A stretch of DNA of 64,000 nt from Meconema thalassinum (GCA_946902985.2 OX336389.2:168712704-168776703); one strand, 5' to 3'; shown: positions 1 through 8,385, counted from the stretch's first letter. Notes: generated by a model not told the origin, from the sequence alone. Made by a program: numbers and translations.

Positions 1-558
1 GATTTGAGAGGAGTTGTGTAAATATTTGAGATTTGAATTATACAGTTTGCTATTTTGAATAATTTCCATTTGGAGATAGTATTTGGTGGAATTAAAGAAT
101 TCGAAAGGAATAGTTCGTTAATATTTTGTTGTAAATAGAACTTGTTTATTGAGAGTAGGAATTTTCTGTAGTGTTAATTTAAGCCAGTTTATTCACATGT
201 AGAATTATTTATCGGTGTTTAAAGCAGGATTATTAAATCGGAGGTATGGTGAATTTTAAACATAGTAAAGGAGATGGGAGTTATTACTGTATAGAGTAAT
301 AAATAGCTATTGTAATGACGGAGGCCTACGTCATGAGTAGAGTCATTAATATTTGCGGATAATTTAACGACATAATTTTGTTGTTGTTTACTCCCGTTAA
401 TTAGGGCGCAGCAGTTTGTTGCCAATATTTAATTATTTTAAATTGTTTGAGCTTTTATAAGTGACTCTAGTTTGTCATTGTAGTTCCCAAGCGATACTAT
501 TTTATTTAATTTAATGTGAAGATATTTGCGTAATATATTATTTTCTTTATTCAATATT
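1..558. other. AT-rich sequence, no gene seen
   Basis: This stretch is AT-rich and stop-dense in all frames. No open frame with a recognisable product, RNA gene or repeat was seen. It is the left flank of the ribozyme array. Confidence 0.6.
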
Positions 559-570
559 TTAACATTTTTA
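559..570. repeat. Left 12-bp target site duplication of the ribozyme array
   Basis: TTAACATTTTTA here is repeated exactly at 3301-3312, directly abutting both ends of the 571-3300 inverted array. An exact 12-bp direct repeat at both edges indicates that the array arrived as one insertion. The length suits LINE- or PLE-type target-primed insertion, but the AT-rich context makes some chance matching possible. Confidence 0.7.
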
Positions 571-616
571 TTTAAACACAAATTGTGCTAAATGTTCCGG
601 CATAACTCAACAAAAT

Positions 617-686
617 GACAGCGTTTCGCCCCGGTGTGCTATTGGGCTCTTCAGTTAGTTAAAGCACACCTCACCAAGACACTGTC
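617..686 (-). ncRNA. Hammerhead ribozyme, left arm copy 1
   Basis: Minus-strand copy of the motif described at 1950-2019; cleavage predicted between 678 and 677. One change, in the 3' strand of helix I (ACCAA to ACTAA), turns a G-C pair into G-U, so the helix is kept. The core is intact. Confidence 0.87.
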
Positions 687-912
687 TAGTACACACTGGG
701 AAGGCCATTACAAGACGTATTTGATACATATGAATCCGCGTCACGAGCAAAGCCAGTGCACTATGGGAGTCGAAACTCCACTCCAAAGCAATTATAACCT
801 TACCTTGGCATTGAATATATAATTTTCAAAAGAAAATATATGTATTGTCCGTTGAGCCATTATATATTTAAACACAAATTGTGCTAAATGTTCCGGCATA
901 ACTCAACAAAAT

Positions 913-982
913 GACAGCGTTTCGCCCCGGTGTGCTATTGGGCTCTTCAGTTGGTTAAAGCACACCTCACCAAGACACTGTC
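913..982 (-). ncRNA. Hammerhead ribozyme, left arm copy 2
   Basis: Minus-strand copy with the canonical sequence, exactly 296 bp from the previous copy. Core CTGAAGA and GAAAC are intact; predicted cleavage is between 974 and 973. Confidence 0.88.
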
Positions 983-1208
983 TAGTACACACTGGGAAGG
1001 CCATTGCAAGACGTATTTGATACATATGTATCCGCGTCACGAGCAAAGCCAGTGCACTATGGGAGTCGAAACTCCACTCCAAAGTAATTATAACCTTACC
1101 TTGGCATTGAATATATAATTTTCAAAAGAAAATATATGTATTGTCCGTTGAGCCATTATATATTTAAACACAAATTGTGCTAAATGTTCCGGCATAACTC
1201 AACATAAT

Positions 1209-1278
1209 GACAGCGTTTCGCCCCGGTGTGCTATTGGGCTCTTCAGTTGGTTAAAGCACACCTCACCAAGACACTGTC
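1209..1278 (-). ncRNA. Hammerhead ribozyme, left arm copy 3
   Basis: Minus-strand copy, canonical through the ribozyme itself; predicted cleavage between 1270 and 1269. The only nearby change (ACATAATG for ACAAAATG) lies outside helix III. Confidence 0.88.
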
Positions 1279-1504
1279 TAGTACACACTGGGAAGGCCAT
1301 TGCAAGACGTATTTGATACATATGTATCTGCGCCACGAGCAAAGCCAGTGCACTATGGGAGTCGAAACTCCACTCCAAAGCAATTATAACCTTACCTTGG
1401 CATTGAATATATAATTTTCAAAAGAAAATATATGTATTGTCCGTTGAGCCATTATATATTTAAACACAAATTGTGCTAAATGTTCCGGCATAACTCAACA
1501 AAAT

Positions 1505-1574
1505 GACAGCGTTTCGCCCCGGTGTGCTATTGGGCTCTTCAGTTGGTTAAAGCACACCTCACCAAGACACCGTC
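1505..1574 (-). ncRNA. Hammerhead ribozyme, left arm copy 4
   Basis: Minus-strand copy; predicted cleavage between 1566 and 1565. One helix III base is changed (GACAG to GACGG), replacing A-U with a G-U wobble, so pairing is kept. Core and both loops are unchanged. Confidence 0.86.
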
Positions 1575-1800
1575 TAGTACACACTGGGAAGGCCATTGCA
1601 AGACGTATTTGATACATATGTATCCGTGTCACGAGCAAAGCCAGTGCACTATGGGAATCGAAACTCCACTCCAAAGCAATTATAACCTTACCTTGGCATT
1701 GAATATATAATTTTCAAAAGAAAATATATGTATTGTCCGTTGAGCCATTATATATTTAAACACAAATTGTGCTAAATGTTCCGGCATAACTCATCAAAAT

Positions 1801-1870
1801 GACAGCGTTTCGCCCCGGTGTGCTACTGGGCTCTTCAGTTGGTTAAAGCACACCTCACCAAGACATTGTC
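1801..1870 (-). ncRNA. Hammerhead ribozyme, left arm copy 5
   Basis: Minus-strand copy next to the palindrome centre; predicted cleavage between 1862 and 1861. One helix III change (GACAG to GACAA) gives an A-C mismatch, and one loop II base differs outside the 8-nt pairing stretch. The catalytic core is intact, so it may be weaker but is not obviously dead. Confidence 0.8.
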
Positions 1871-1949
1871 TAGTACACACTGGGAAGGCCATTGCAAGAC
1901 GTATTTGATACATATGTATCCGCTTCACGAGCAAAGCCAGTGTGTACTA

Positions 1950-2019
1950 GACAGTGTCTTGGTGAGGTGTGCTTTAACCAACTGAAGAGCCCAATAGCAC
2001 ACCGGGGCGAAACGCTGTC
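1950..2019 (+). ncRNA. Type III hammerhead ribozyme (reference copy, right arm copy 1)
   Basis: Self-cleaving RNA motif. Helix III: GACAGTGT (1950-1957) pairs with ACGCTGTC (2012-2019), 8 bp with one G-U. Cleavage triplet GTC is 1956-1958, with the cut expected after C1958. Helix I: TTGGT (1959-1963) with ACCAA (1977-1981), closing a 13-nt loop (1964-1976). Core box CTGAAGA (1982-1988) fits CUGANGA. Helix II: GCCC (1989-1992) with GGGC (2005-2008), 12-nt loop. Core box GAAA is 2009-2012. Loop I GGTGTGCT (1966-1973) is perfectly complementary to loop II AGCACACC (1996-2003). Both ends leave through helix III, which makes it type III. All invariant core bases are present. Catalysis was not tested. 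Confidence 0.9.
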
Positions 2020-2245
2020 ATTTTGTTGAGTTATGCCGGAACATTTAGCACAATTTGTGTTTAAATATATAATGGCTCAACGGACAATACATATATTTTC
2101 TTTTGAAAATTATATATTCAATGCCAAGGTAAGGTTATAATTGCTTTGGAGTGGAGTTTCGACTCCCATAGTGCACTGGCTTTGCTCGTGACGCGGATAC
2201 ATATGTATCAAATACGTCTTGCAATGGCCTTCCCAGTGTGTACTA

Positions 2246-2315
2246 GACAGTGTCTTGGTGAGGTGTGCTTTAACCAACTGAAGAGCCCAATAGCACACCG
2301 GGGCGAAACGCTGTC
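2246..2315 (+). ncRNA. Hammerhead ribozyme, right arm copy 2
   Basis: Identical to the copy at 1950-2019 through the whole 70-nt motif; predicted cleavage after 2254. Confidence 0.88.
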
Positions 2316-2541
2316 ATTTTGTTGAGTTATGCCGGAACATTTAGCACAATTCGTGTTTAAATATACAATGGCTCAACGGACAATACATATATTTTCTTTT
2401 GAAAATTATATATTCAATGCCAAGGTAAGGTTATAATTGCTTTGGAGTGGAGTTTCGACTCCCATAGTGCACTGGCTTTGCTCGTGACGCGGATACATAT
2501 GTATCAAATACGTCTTGTAATGGCCTTCCTAGTGTGTACTA

Positions 2542-2611
2542 GACAGTGTCTTGGTGAGGTGTGCTTTAACCAACTGAAGAGCCCAATAGCACACCGGGGC
2601 GAAACGCTGTC
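2542..2611 (+). ncRNA. Hammerhead ribozyme, right arm copy 3
   Basis: Identical to the 1950-2019 motif; predicted cleavage after 2550. The base change just upstream (CCTAGTGTG for CCCAGTGTG) lies outside the motif. Confidence 0.88.
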
Positions 2612-2837
2612 ATTTTGTTGAGTTATGCCGGAACATTTAGCACAATTTGTGTTTAAATATATAATAGCTCAACGGACAATACATATATTTTCTTTTGAAA
2701 ATTATATATTCAATGCCAAGGTAAGGTTATAATTGCTTTGGAGTGGAGTTTCGACTCCCATAGTGCACTGGCTTTGCTCGTGACGCGGATACATATGTAT
2801 CAAATACGTCTTGCAATGGCCTTCCCAGTGTGTACTA

Positions 2838-2907
2838 GACAGTGTCTTGGTGAGGTGTGCTTTAACCAACTGAAGAGCCCAATAGCACACCGGGGCGAAA
2901 CGCTGTC
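2838..2907 (+). ncRNA. Hammerhead ribozyme, right arm copy 4
   Basis: Identical to the 1950-2019 motif; predicted cleavage after 2846. Confidence 0.88.
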
Positions 2908-3133
2908 ATTTTGTTGAGTTATGCCGGAACATTTAGCACAATTTGTGTTGAAATATATAATGGCTCAACGGACAATACATATATTTTCTTTTGAAAATTA
3001 TATATTCAATGCCAAGGTAAGGTTATAATTGCTTTGGAGTGGAGTTTCGACTCCCATAGTGCACTGGCTTTGCTCGTGACGCGGATACATATGTATCAAA
3101 TACGTCTTGTAATGGCCTTCCCAGTGTGTACTA

Positions 3134-3203
3134 GACAGTGTCTTGGTGAGGTGTGCTTTAACCAACTGAAGAGCCCAATAGCACACCGGGGCGAAACGCT
3201 GTC
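3134..3203 (+). ncRNA. Hammerhead ribozyme, right arm copy 5
   Basis: Identical to the 1950-2019 motif; predicted cleavage after 3142. This is the last complete ribozyme before the right end of the array at 3300. Confidence 0.88.
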
Positions 3204-3300
3204 ATTTTGTTGAGTTATGCCGGAACATTTAGCACAATTTGTGTTTAAATATATAATGGCTCAACGGACAATACATATATTTTCTTTTGAAAATTATATA

Positions 3301-3312
3301 TTAACATTTTTA
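3301..3312. repeat. Right 12-bp target site duplication of the ribozyme array
   Basis: Exact repeat of 559-570, immediately after the last base of the array. Confidence 0.7.
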
Positions 3313-3690
3313 ACATGTAACTCGTGTCTCTTGAATAAACAGACAGGCACGTGTGCTACGAATCCGTGATATTTTATAGAAATTGGCATTATCTATTGTA
3401 GTTTATTGGTAGTGGAATGTGCTATAGGGTGAAGGTATTTCAATTGACCTGATCATTATCCTAACGCCCGAGCTTTCTGATTCTCGTTTTCACGAGTAGT
3501 AATTAGAACTTTTTGTTTTGTAGTAAGTGTCTATAGCACATTCAGATGAATTCCTCTGTCCTCTATCCGGAGTGTATTCGCCAGTAGCTCTATGCAGTTT
3601 GTCTAGCCGGAGACTTCAAGATGCTACGATCCTTCTCCATCTGTGGATTTTAGTTGATCATCCCAGGAATAAGGGTACAGTACCATCCGT
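3313..3690. other. Unassigned sequence
   Basis: A short plus-strand open frame (about 93 codons from 3527) runs into a SINE relic and has no recognisable domain, so it is not called a gene. Nothing else is supported here. Confidence 0.4.
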
Positions 3691-3691
3691 C

Positions 3692-3830
3692 ATTGTCTGG
3701 AGGGGCTGTGGTAAAACCCAGGGGAAACCACACTTAGGATGGCCACTACCAGTGCCGGGATACGAACCTCCGATCTTTGGACTTGCACGATCGAGGAGAG
3801 ACATTTAACGCGCCCGACTACTTCGCGGTG
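3692..3830 (-). repeat. tRNA-derived SINE relic
   Basis: On the minus strand this contains a B-box-like GGTTCGTATCCCGG followed by sequence like the CCATCCT...TTTTCC...GGTTT middle part of the SINEs elsewhere in the window. It is short and diverged, with no clear target duplication. Confidence 0.5.
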
Positions 3831-4192
3831 AGGGGAAGATTTCAATGTCTGTTTCTATGTTTGCGAATGACTGATCGATTTCTAAAATTTGCTTGCTAAA
3901 GCAGATTACCTGTTGTGCTTTATTACATTCCAATGTTCTTCGTATTCTTACGAAACATTCCGCTCGTCTAGCTGGCGTAATTGGCATTTCAATCCATTGT
4001 TTGACAGCTCGATAAATAAACACTTGACCGGGAATGTGGCTCATCTTCTGCAGGAGCACTGTTTCTGTAAAGATATATGTTCTGAGGCTGGGTCATTGCC
4101 CTGTAGGTATTCTCATCAAACCTGTGTAATTGTATTGGTTTCTTTTGTTTGTTTTACTTCTTTATCTCTCAGTTTTCTCTTCTGTACAACCA

Positions 4193-4475
4193 GTGGCGTA
4201 GCCGTGCTCCACGACTGCGATGGGGAGCAACAGCAAGTCATGAGATCGATGGTTCAAATCCTGGCGCTGAAAACGGCCATCCATTCCCTTATTTCAAGAC
4301 TCGGGGCACCTACCCCAGAGATGCACAATGCATGTATGTCTACTCCTTATTACTCTCATTTTCAACGCGGTCGAGGATGAGATACGATGAAAGTCTAGGT
4401 GTCGGGTGGTTTTTATGGCCGGATGCCCTCCTGTCACCAACCTCATGAGAGGAGCTAAGGAGAGATGAAATGAAT
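4193..4475 (+). repeat. tRNA-derived SINE with GATGAAATGAATGA tail
   Basis: Starts with a tRNA-like head (AGTGGCGTAGCCGTG, then B box GGTTCAAATCC at about 4253) and ends GAGAGATGAAATGAATGAA. The 3' part from about 4370 recurs at 8410-8535. Short open frames across it are incidental. Confidence 0.6.
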
Positions 4476-4479
4476 GAAT

Positions 4480-4690
4480 ATAAATGAAACTGGGTTAGGA
4501 TATGAAAGGATGCGGCCGTGGTCTGACAGAAGGTACCGTCCCAGCATTTGCCTGGAGTTGAAAATGGGAAACCATAGAAAGCCATTTCAAGGACGGCCAA
4601 CGTGGGGGCTCGAACCCACGTCTACCGAGTCGGCAGAGAGCTTGGCTCCATGGCCATGTCGGTGCTTAAATTCTGCCATTCCTGGTTTGA
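4480..4690 (-). repeat. tRNA-derived SINE (minus)
   Basis: Reverse-strand B box GTGGGTTCGAGCCCC near 4603-4617, followed on the minus strand by the GGTTTCCCATTTTCAACTCC body. The same unit recurs, also minus, at about 8540-8720. In both places it abuts the GATGAAATGAATGA tail of another SINE, so the two form a recurring compound. Confidence 0.6.
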
Positions 4691-4864
4691 AAAAGAATCA
4701 GTGACATTTTTAGGCGAGTTCAAGTATTCGTAGTTGGTACAATAACCTTGTTGTTGGTGTTTCATTCGAGAGACATAGACATCGTGATCATTTAGTACTT
4801 GGGTGTGTTTGTCTGATAACCTGTTTTATTGTGATGGCTGAATTAGTGTGTGTAATTGTAATTC

Positions 4865-5194
4865 TTTTTTTTTTTAGCGTATGGCTTTTAGTGCCAGGAG
4901 TGTCCGAGGACATGTTCAGCTCGCCAGTTTTGTAGCTGCTTCGAGACGGACACCCAATGGGTGAGCTACAAGTACCGTTGTGGAGGGAAGTTGGAATGTA
5001 AGGACGAGGAGTTGGAAGGTAGCGGCTGTGGCCTATAGTTAAGAGACCAACCCCGGCATTTGCCTGGAAGGAAGATGGGAAACCACAGAAGACCATCTTC
5101 AAGGTTGCCGGCGGGGGGATTCGAACCTCCTCGCCTCCCAGATGTGAGCGACTGCCAGCAGCCACGCCGTAACGACCTCGGCTAACTCACCCGG
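4865..5194 (-). mobile_element. SINE family 1 copy (minus)
   Basis: About 330-bp tRNA-derived SINE. On the minus strand it begins CCGGGTGAGTTAGCCG, has a B box (GAGGTTCGAATCCCC, about 5107-5121), and ends at the T-run 4865-4875 (the A-rich tail). It is flanked by exact target duplications TTGTAATTC at 4856-4864 and 5195-5203. It is one of five copies of this family in the window, all with clear target duplications. Confidence 0.85.
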
Positions 5195-5204
5195 TTGTAA
5201 TTCA

Positions 5205-5485
5205 GGTGATAATATGGAAGAAGGCTGCCGTGGCTTCAGGTTTGGAACCATCCTGCGATTTGCCTGGAGTAGAAGTGGGAAACCAAGGTAAACCACTTCC
5301 AGTATGGCTGAGGTGGCAATAGCATCCACCTTTTCCCAGTTGTGCCTCACGAGGCTGAGTGTACCACATTTCAGCCATCAGACCAGAATAAAATTTCTTG
5401 GCAGAGCCGAAAATCGAACCCGAACCTCCAGGGCGACAGCCAAGAATGTTACCGGCTACACCACGAGGTGGTTGACACAATAACA
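5205..5485 (-). repeat. SINE family 2 copy (minus)
   Basis: Minus-strand copy of the family best seen at 40239-40612. It has the tRNA-like head GTGGTGTAGCCGGTAAC, the first B-box region GGGTTCGATTTTCGGCTC, the CCAAGAAAT junction and the GAGGCTGAGTGTACC segment. It lies next to the family 1 copy. Confidence 0.75.
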
Positions 5486-5489
5486 CCGA

Positions 5490-6225
5490 ATATTAACATT
5501 ATAAAAACACAATAATACATACCTTCAACTGAAACGGACGGACTCACAGATTTTTCCGTTCAACATAGGTTTCTGGTTAACGGAGATAGGCCTATGGTAT
5601 TGTAATTAAAGAAACAGAGGTCTGGTGACCTTTCGCCAAACCCTTTTAAAAATGAATGGGAGTTACGACTCTTTTCTGAAACTAAAGGAGATAATCCAAT
5701 GTGTTTAGCGTGCGGCCGAATAATCGCCGGTCAATGTAAATATGCCATAGAACAATCTATACAGCAGAAGAGAGTGGTGGTGGGACAAAAGAGCAAAATG
5801 AATTAGGGTCAACATAATAGCCAACATGTAGCTTTTGATGCTCATGTTTAACAGTAATCTGTAACAACGTTACATTCATGTTTTTGCTGACTGAATTGGC
5901 AATTAACAGATATCTGTGTATTTTGTGATTACGGAAGTTATACAAACGGAGTTACGCAAATATTGTCCTATCTTACTCAGCCCCTACAGCACACAGCCGT
6001 AGCACAGTCTGTGGTCGTAGCCGACCGGCTCTTTTCCTTCAGCCTTGGAGGTGGGGAATTGCAGGGCTTGGCGTAGCAGTGTGCAGCCGTCTGAGAGCTT
6101 ATTGCTCGTGTGAAAGGTTTTTCACGCGAGCAAAGTTTCTGGCCGTCATTGATTCATTTGTAACTGTGAGCACCACTCTAATGCCATAAAAACGAGCGCC
6201 ATTAAATCGAATATATCCTATACGG
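5490..6225. other. Unassigned sequence
   Basis: No gene, RNA gene or clear repeat was recognised. Open frames are short and without domains. Confidence 0.4.
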
Positions 6226-6227
6226 TA

Positions 6228-6535
6228 CCGGATGATTCAGCAGCCCCTTCTAATATCGTTTGCTGCAACTCAACTAACACGTGCATCCTGTTCAGTACTA
6301 ATGCACTGCAAGCATGTCCTCCAAACGATACTGAACACAGTTATTTTTCCCTCGACGTGACTACAGACTAATATTAGGGAAAAGTAATAGTGTTCAGTAT
6401 TGTTTGCAGGATGTACTCGCAGTGCATTAGTAGACTATCATACGGGATGCAAGCAGCGAAATATCGACCTGCCTGACAACACGCGTTAATTGGGCTGCAT
6501 AAAACAATATTATTAGGGGCGGCTGATTCACCTGG
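6228..6535. mobile_element. Palindromic MITE, Tc1/mariner-like (TA target)
   Basis: Inverted halves with ends CCGGATGATTCAGC (left) and CCAGGTGAATCAGC (right, reverse complement), flanked by TA at 6226-6227 and 6536-6537. Imperfect inverted arms continue inward: about 6292-6355 matches the complement of about 6375-6437. A half copy starting with the same end lies at 10887-11000. No transposase is encoded. Confidence 0.7.
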
Positions 6536-6613
6536 TATATAAAACGCTAAAGCGAATTAAAACTCAGCAATTCTTTTAGATTTGTGCCGTGTCTTGTGTG
6601 TGTTTTTTTTCTT

Positions 6614-6655
6614 CTGATGAGTCAGCTTGGTGTCCTAGGCAAAACCGCACACAAG
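6614..6655 (+). pseudogene. Degenerate hammerhead ribozyme
   Basis: CTGATGA (6614-6620) and the loop II GGTGTCC are kept. The second core box is AAAAC where GAAAC is needed (G12 to A at 6641), and upstream helix I is replaced by a T-rich run. It should be inactive. Confidence 0.65.
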
Positions 6656-6833
6656 ATAAGGCACAAACCTGAAAGAAATGCTGAGTTTTAATTCACTGAC
6701 CGTGAAAGCCAATATACCATCCTTTTGGAAGCCTTCATAGGGAGGTTAAGGCTGCTTGAGATGTTAGATTTCGCAGTAAAGTGGTACAGTTGCACTTCAT
6801 ATAAAGGGAGGTAGCGCACAGTTCGCTACTCCC

Positions 6834-6902
6834 GTGGGAGTCCGGGCGGGGACACCCAGAGCCCGCTGATGAGCCAGCTTGGTGTCCTAGGCGAAACCCC
6901 GC
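6834..6902 (+). ncRNA. Second hammerhead ribozyme, type III
   Basis: Helix III GTGGG(A)GT (6834-6841) pairs with ACCCCGC (6896-6902), with A6839 bulged. Cleavage triplet GTC is 6840-6842. Helix I CGGGC (6843-6847) pairs with GCCCG (6861-6865) around a 13-nt loop. Core CTGATGA is 6866-6872. Helix II is GCC (6873-6875) with GGC (6890-6892). Core GAAA is 6893-6896. Loop I GGACACC (6850-6856) is perfectly complementary to loop II GGTGTCC (6881-6887). The 13-nt loop I, the 20-nt spacing between core boxes and the pairing register equal those of the 296-bp array's ribozyme, although the paired bases all differ. The bulge and short helix II are the weak points. Confidence 0.8.
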
Positions 6903-7119
6903 ACAAGACACGGCACAAACCTTAAAGAATTGCTGAGTTTTAATTCACTATCCGTGAAAGCCAATATACCATCTTTTTGCTAGAGTGTATGTTTGACAAA
7001 ACTCAAGCTCTTAAACCAGACGGAATTAGAAGGTGAAGTTTGTACCAAAATCTTACAAATCGTCGCAACAGTAAAGGAGAAATCTTGCATTTTGCGAAAG
7101 TCAAAGAAAATATAGACTA

Positions 7120-7354
7120 AGCTAGCTGCGTGGCTCAGCAGTAACGTTCTCGCTTGCTGGGCCCAAGGTCGCAGGTTCGTATCCTGGCATAGTCAGCGCA
7201 AATACGAGGGAGCCGTGTCAATAGATTTACTGACACGTTAAAGATCCCCTTCGGGGAAATATTCCAGCACCCCTGCGTCTCTAAAAACCAGAGCACTTTA
7301 AAGGGACGTGAAACCAATAACATTATTAATATTATTATTATTATTATTATTATT
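7120..7354 (+). mobile_element. tRNA-derived SINE with (ATT)n tail
   Basis: Head GCTGCGTGGCTCAGCAG with A-box character, B box GGTTCGTATCC at about 7173, a body ending AAGGGACGTGAAACC, and an (ATT)n tail from about 7325. A diverged minus-strand fragment of the same body is at about 7985-8045. Confidence 0.75.
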
Positions 7355-8325
7355 TGTGTATAAAACGAATTTAAACAAATAAAAAAGACGATAGCCCCTG
7401 TCAGAACTGTGTCGTGCCAGCCTGCATAACAGTAAAGTCGAGGGTAGCATGTACAGCACTCATGGGGTGCTCATAAATTAGTACATTATAAAACGAGCCT
7501 ATAATGGCAATAATTAAGACACGAGTAGGTTTATAAAACGAGCGAAGCGAGTGTCTTAATTACCATTATTGGCGAGTTGTATACGACTGTTTATGTTCGA
7601 CGATTATTATAACTATTTTATGTTCGAACATAAATATTCATAAATATCTGTCGAGATTTCGTCAGTTTTATGTACTGAACAGAGCGCATGGGACGCAGAG
7701 AATATCTTGTATTTGATCATGGCCTCCTGGAATACCACACTATGACACTAGCAGTGAAATTTAAAATAGGAGGCCGTGGAAGTGAGCGCAGGTGCGATGC
7801 TATCCTTACCTAATTGGTCACACAACTGTTTCTTGAGCTCTGATTGGTGGGAGAAACTGTTTCATAATGAAAAATAGTGTTATAATGACCCTCATTATGA
7901 TACAGTTTTCTGACATATAGACTAATATTTACATTTCGGCATCGTCGAACATAAATTCTTTAATAATGTTATTGGTTTTACTAATTTAGCTTTCAGAGAC
8001 GCCGGGGTGCCGGAATCTACTGACACGGTTCCCTCGCATTAGCACACGCTCAAATGCCAACTGACTGCACCAGGAATCCATCCGGAAAGCTTGGGCACAG
8101 CAGCTGCACCATGCAGCCAGTCACACAAGTAACCAATAGTTATAAACGAGCATTCAGAAGGAAGAGAATTGCGCGCAGCAGTGACGAATTGCACTCTGAT
8201 TTCATAAATATTGAAAATTTCTTTAAAGAGCTTCTGCCAGAACTGTGTGGTGTCGATCCCGCACACCGACAAAGACGGGCAAGTGGTTTATACACATGCT
8301 ACAGTTCTCGCATGGGACCGCTAGT
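7355..8325. other. Unassigned sequence with a short hairpin
   Basis: An inverted pair at about 7502-7522 and 7551-7568 (AATTAAGACAC / GTGTCTTAATT) gives a short hairpin. About 7985-8045 is a SINE fragment. The plus frame 8054-8443 runs into the (AAT)n tract and is not a supported gene. Confidence 0.4.
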
Positions 8326-8327
8326 TA

Positions 8328-8382
<55 letters not shown>

Positions 8383-8385
8383 TAA
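8328..8385 (+). repeat. (AAT)n microsatellite
   Basis: About 19 uninterrupted AAT/TAA units with one AAC change. A shorter (AAT)n tract lies at about 8735-8770. Confidence 0.95.

Larger units (their letters stand above)
571..3300. mobile_element. Retrozyme-like element: inverted array of 296-bp hammerhead ribozyme units
   Basis: About 9.2 copies of a 296-bp unit. The left arm (571-1937) is in one orientation and the right arm (1938-3300) in the other. Left position x matches right position 3820-x, so 571-1882 pairs with 1938-3249 around a 55-nt loop (1883-1937). The switch point has CCAGTG microhomology (about 1936-1941). The right end runs 51 bp past the left arm's mirror point. Each unit holds one hammerhead ribozyme, so a transcript of either strand would be cut to 296-nt monomers in one arm. 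Flanking 12-bp direct repeats mark a single insertion. Known animal retrozymes are tandem 170-400-bp hammerhead units with target duplications, thought to move by foreign reverse transcriptases. Assignment to that class is inference. No protein is encoded: the recurrent 62-codon frames are antisense to the ribozyme. Confidence 0.85.
6555..6985 (+). mobile_element. Second retrozyme-like element with 252-bp units
   Basis: The segment 6614-6724 is repeated at 6866-6978 (spacing 252 bp). Each repeat starts with a hammerhead core box CTGATGA and continues through the GCACAAACCT and AATATACCATC segments. The stretch 6648-6693 is also present as an inverted copy at 6555-6600. Tandem hammerhead units plus an inverted piece repeat the architecture of 571-3300 with unrelated sequence. 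The downstream ribozyme (6834-6902) looks intact, the upstream one broken. A Penelope-like terminal region is an alternative; no GIY-YIG or RT frame was seen nearby. Confidence 0.65.

Noticed and set aside
640..780. tRNA-like A and B boxes in the 296-bp unit (GGGCTCTTCAGTTGGTTAAAG and GAGTCGAAACTCC)
   Set aside because: The spacing is about 120 nt and no cloverleaf fits. The first motif is the complement of hammerhead helices I and II and the second is a simple hairpin.
634..3186. Recurrent 62-codon open frames in each 296-bp unit, looking like a conserved small protein family
   Set aside because: They are antisense to the hammerhead core and identical only because the unit repeats. There are no synonymous-type changes, signal or domain, and the copy at 1818 is broken.
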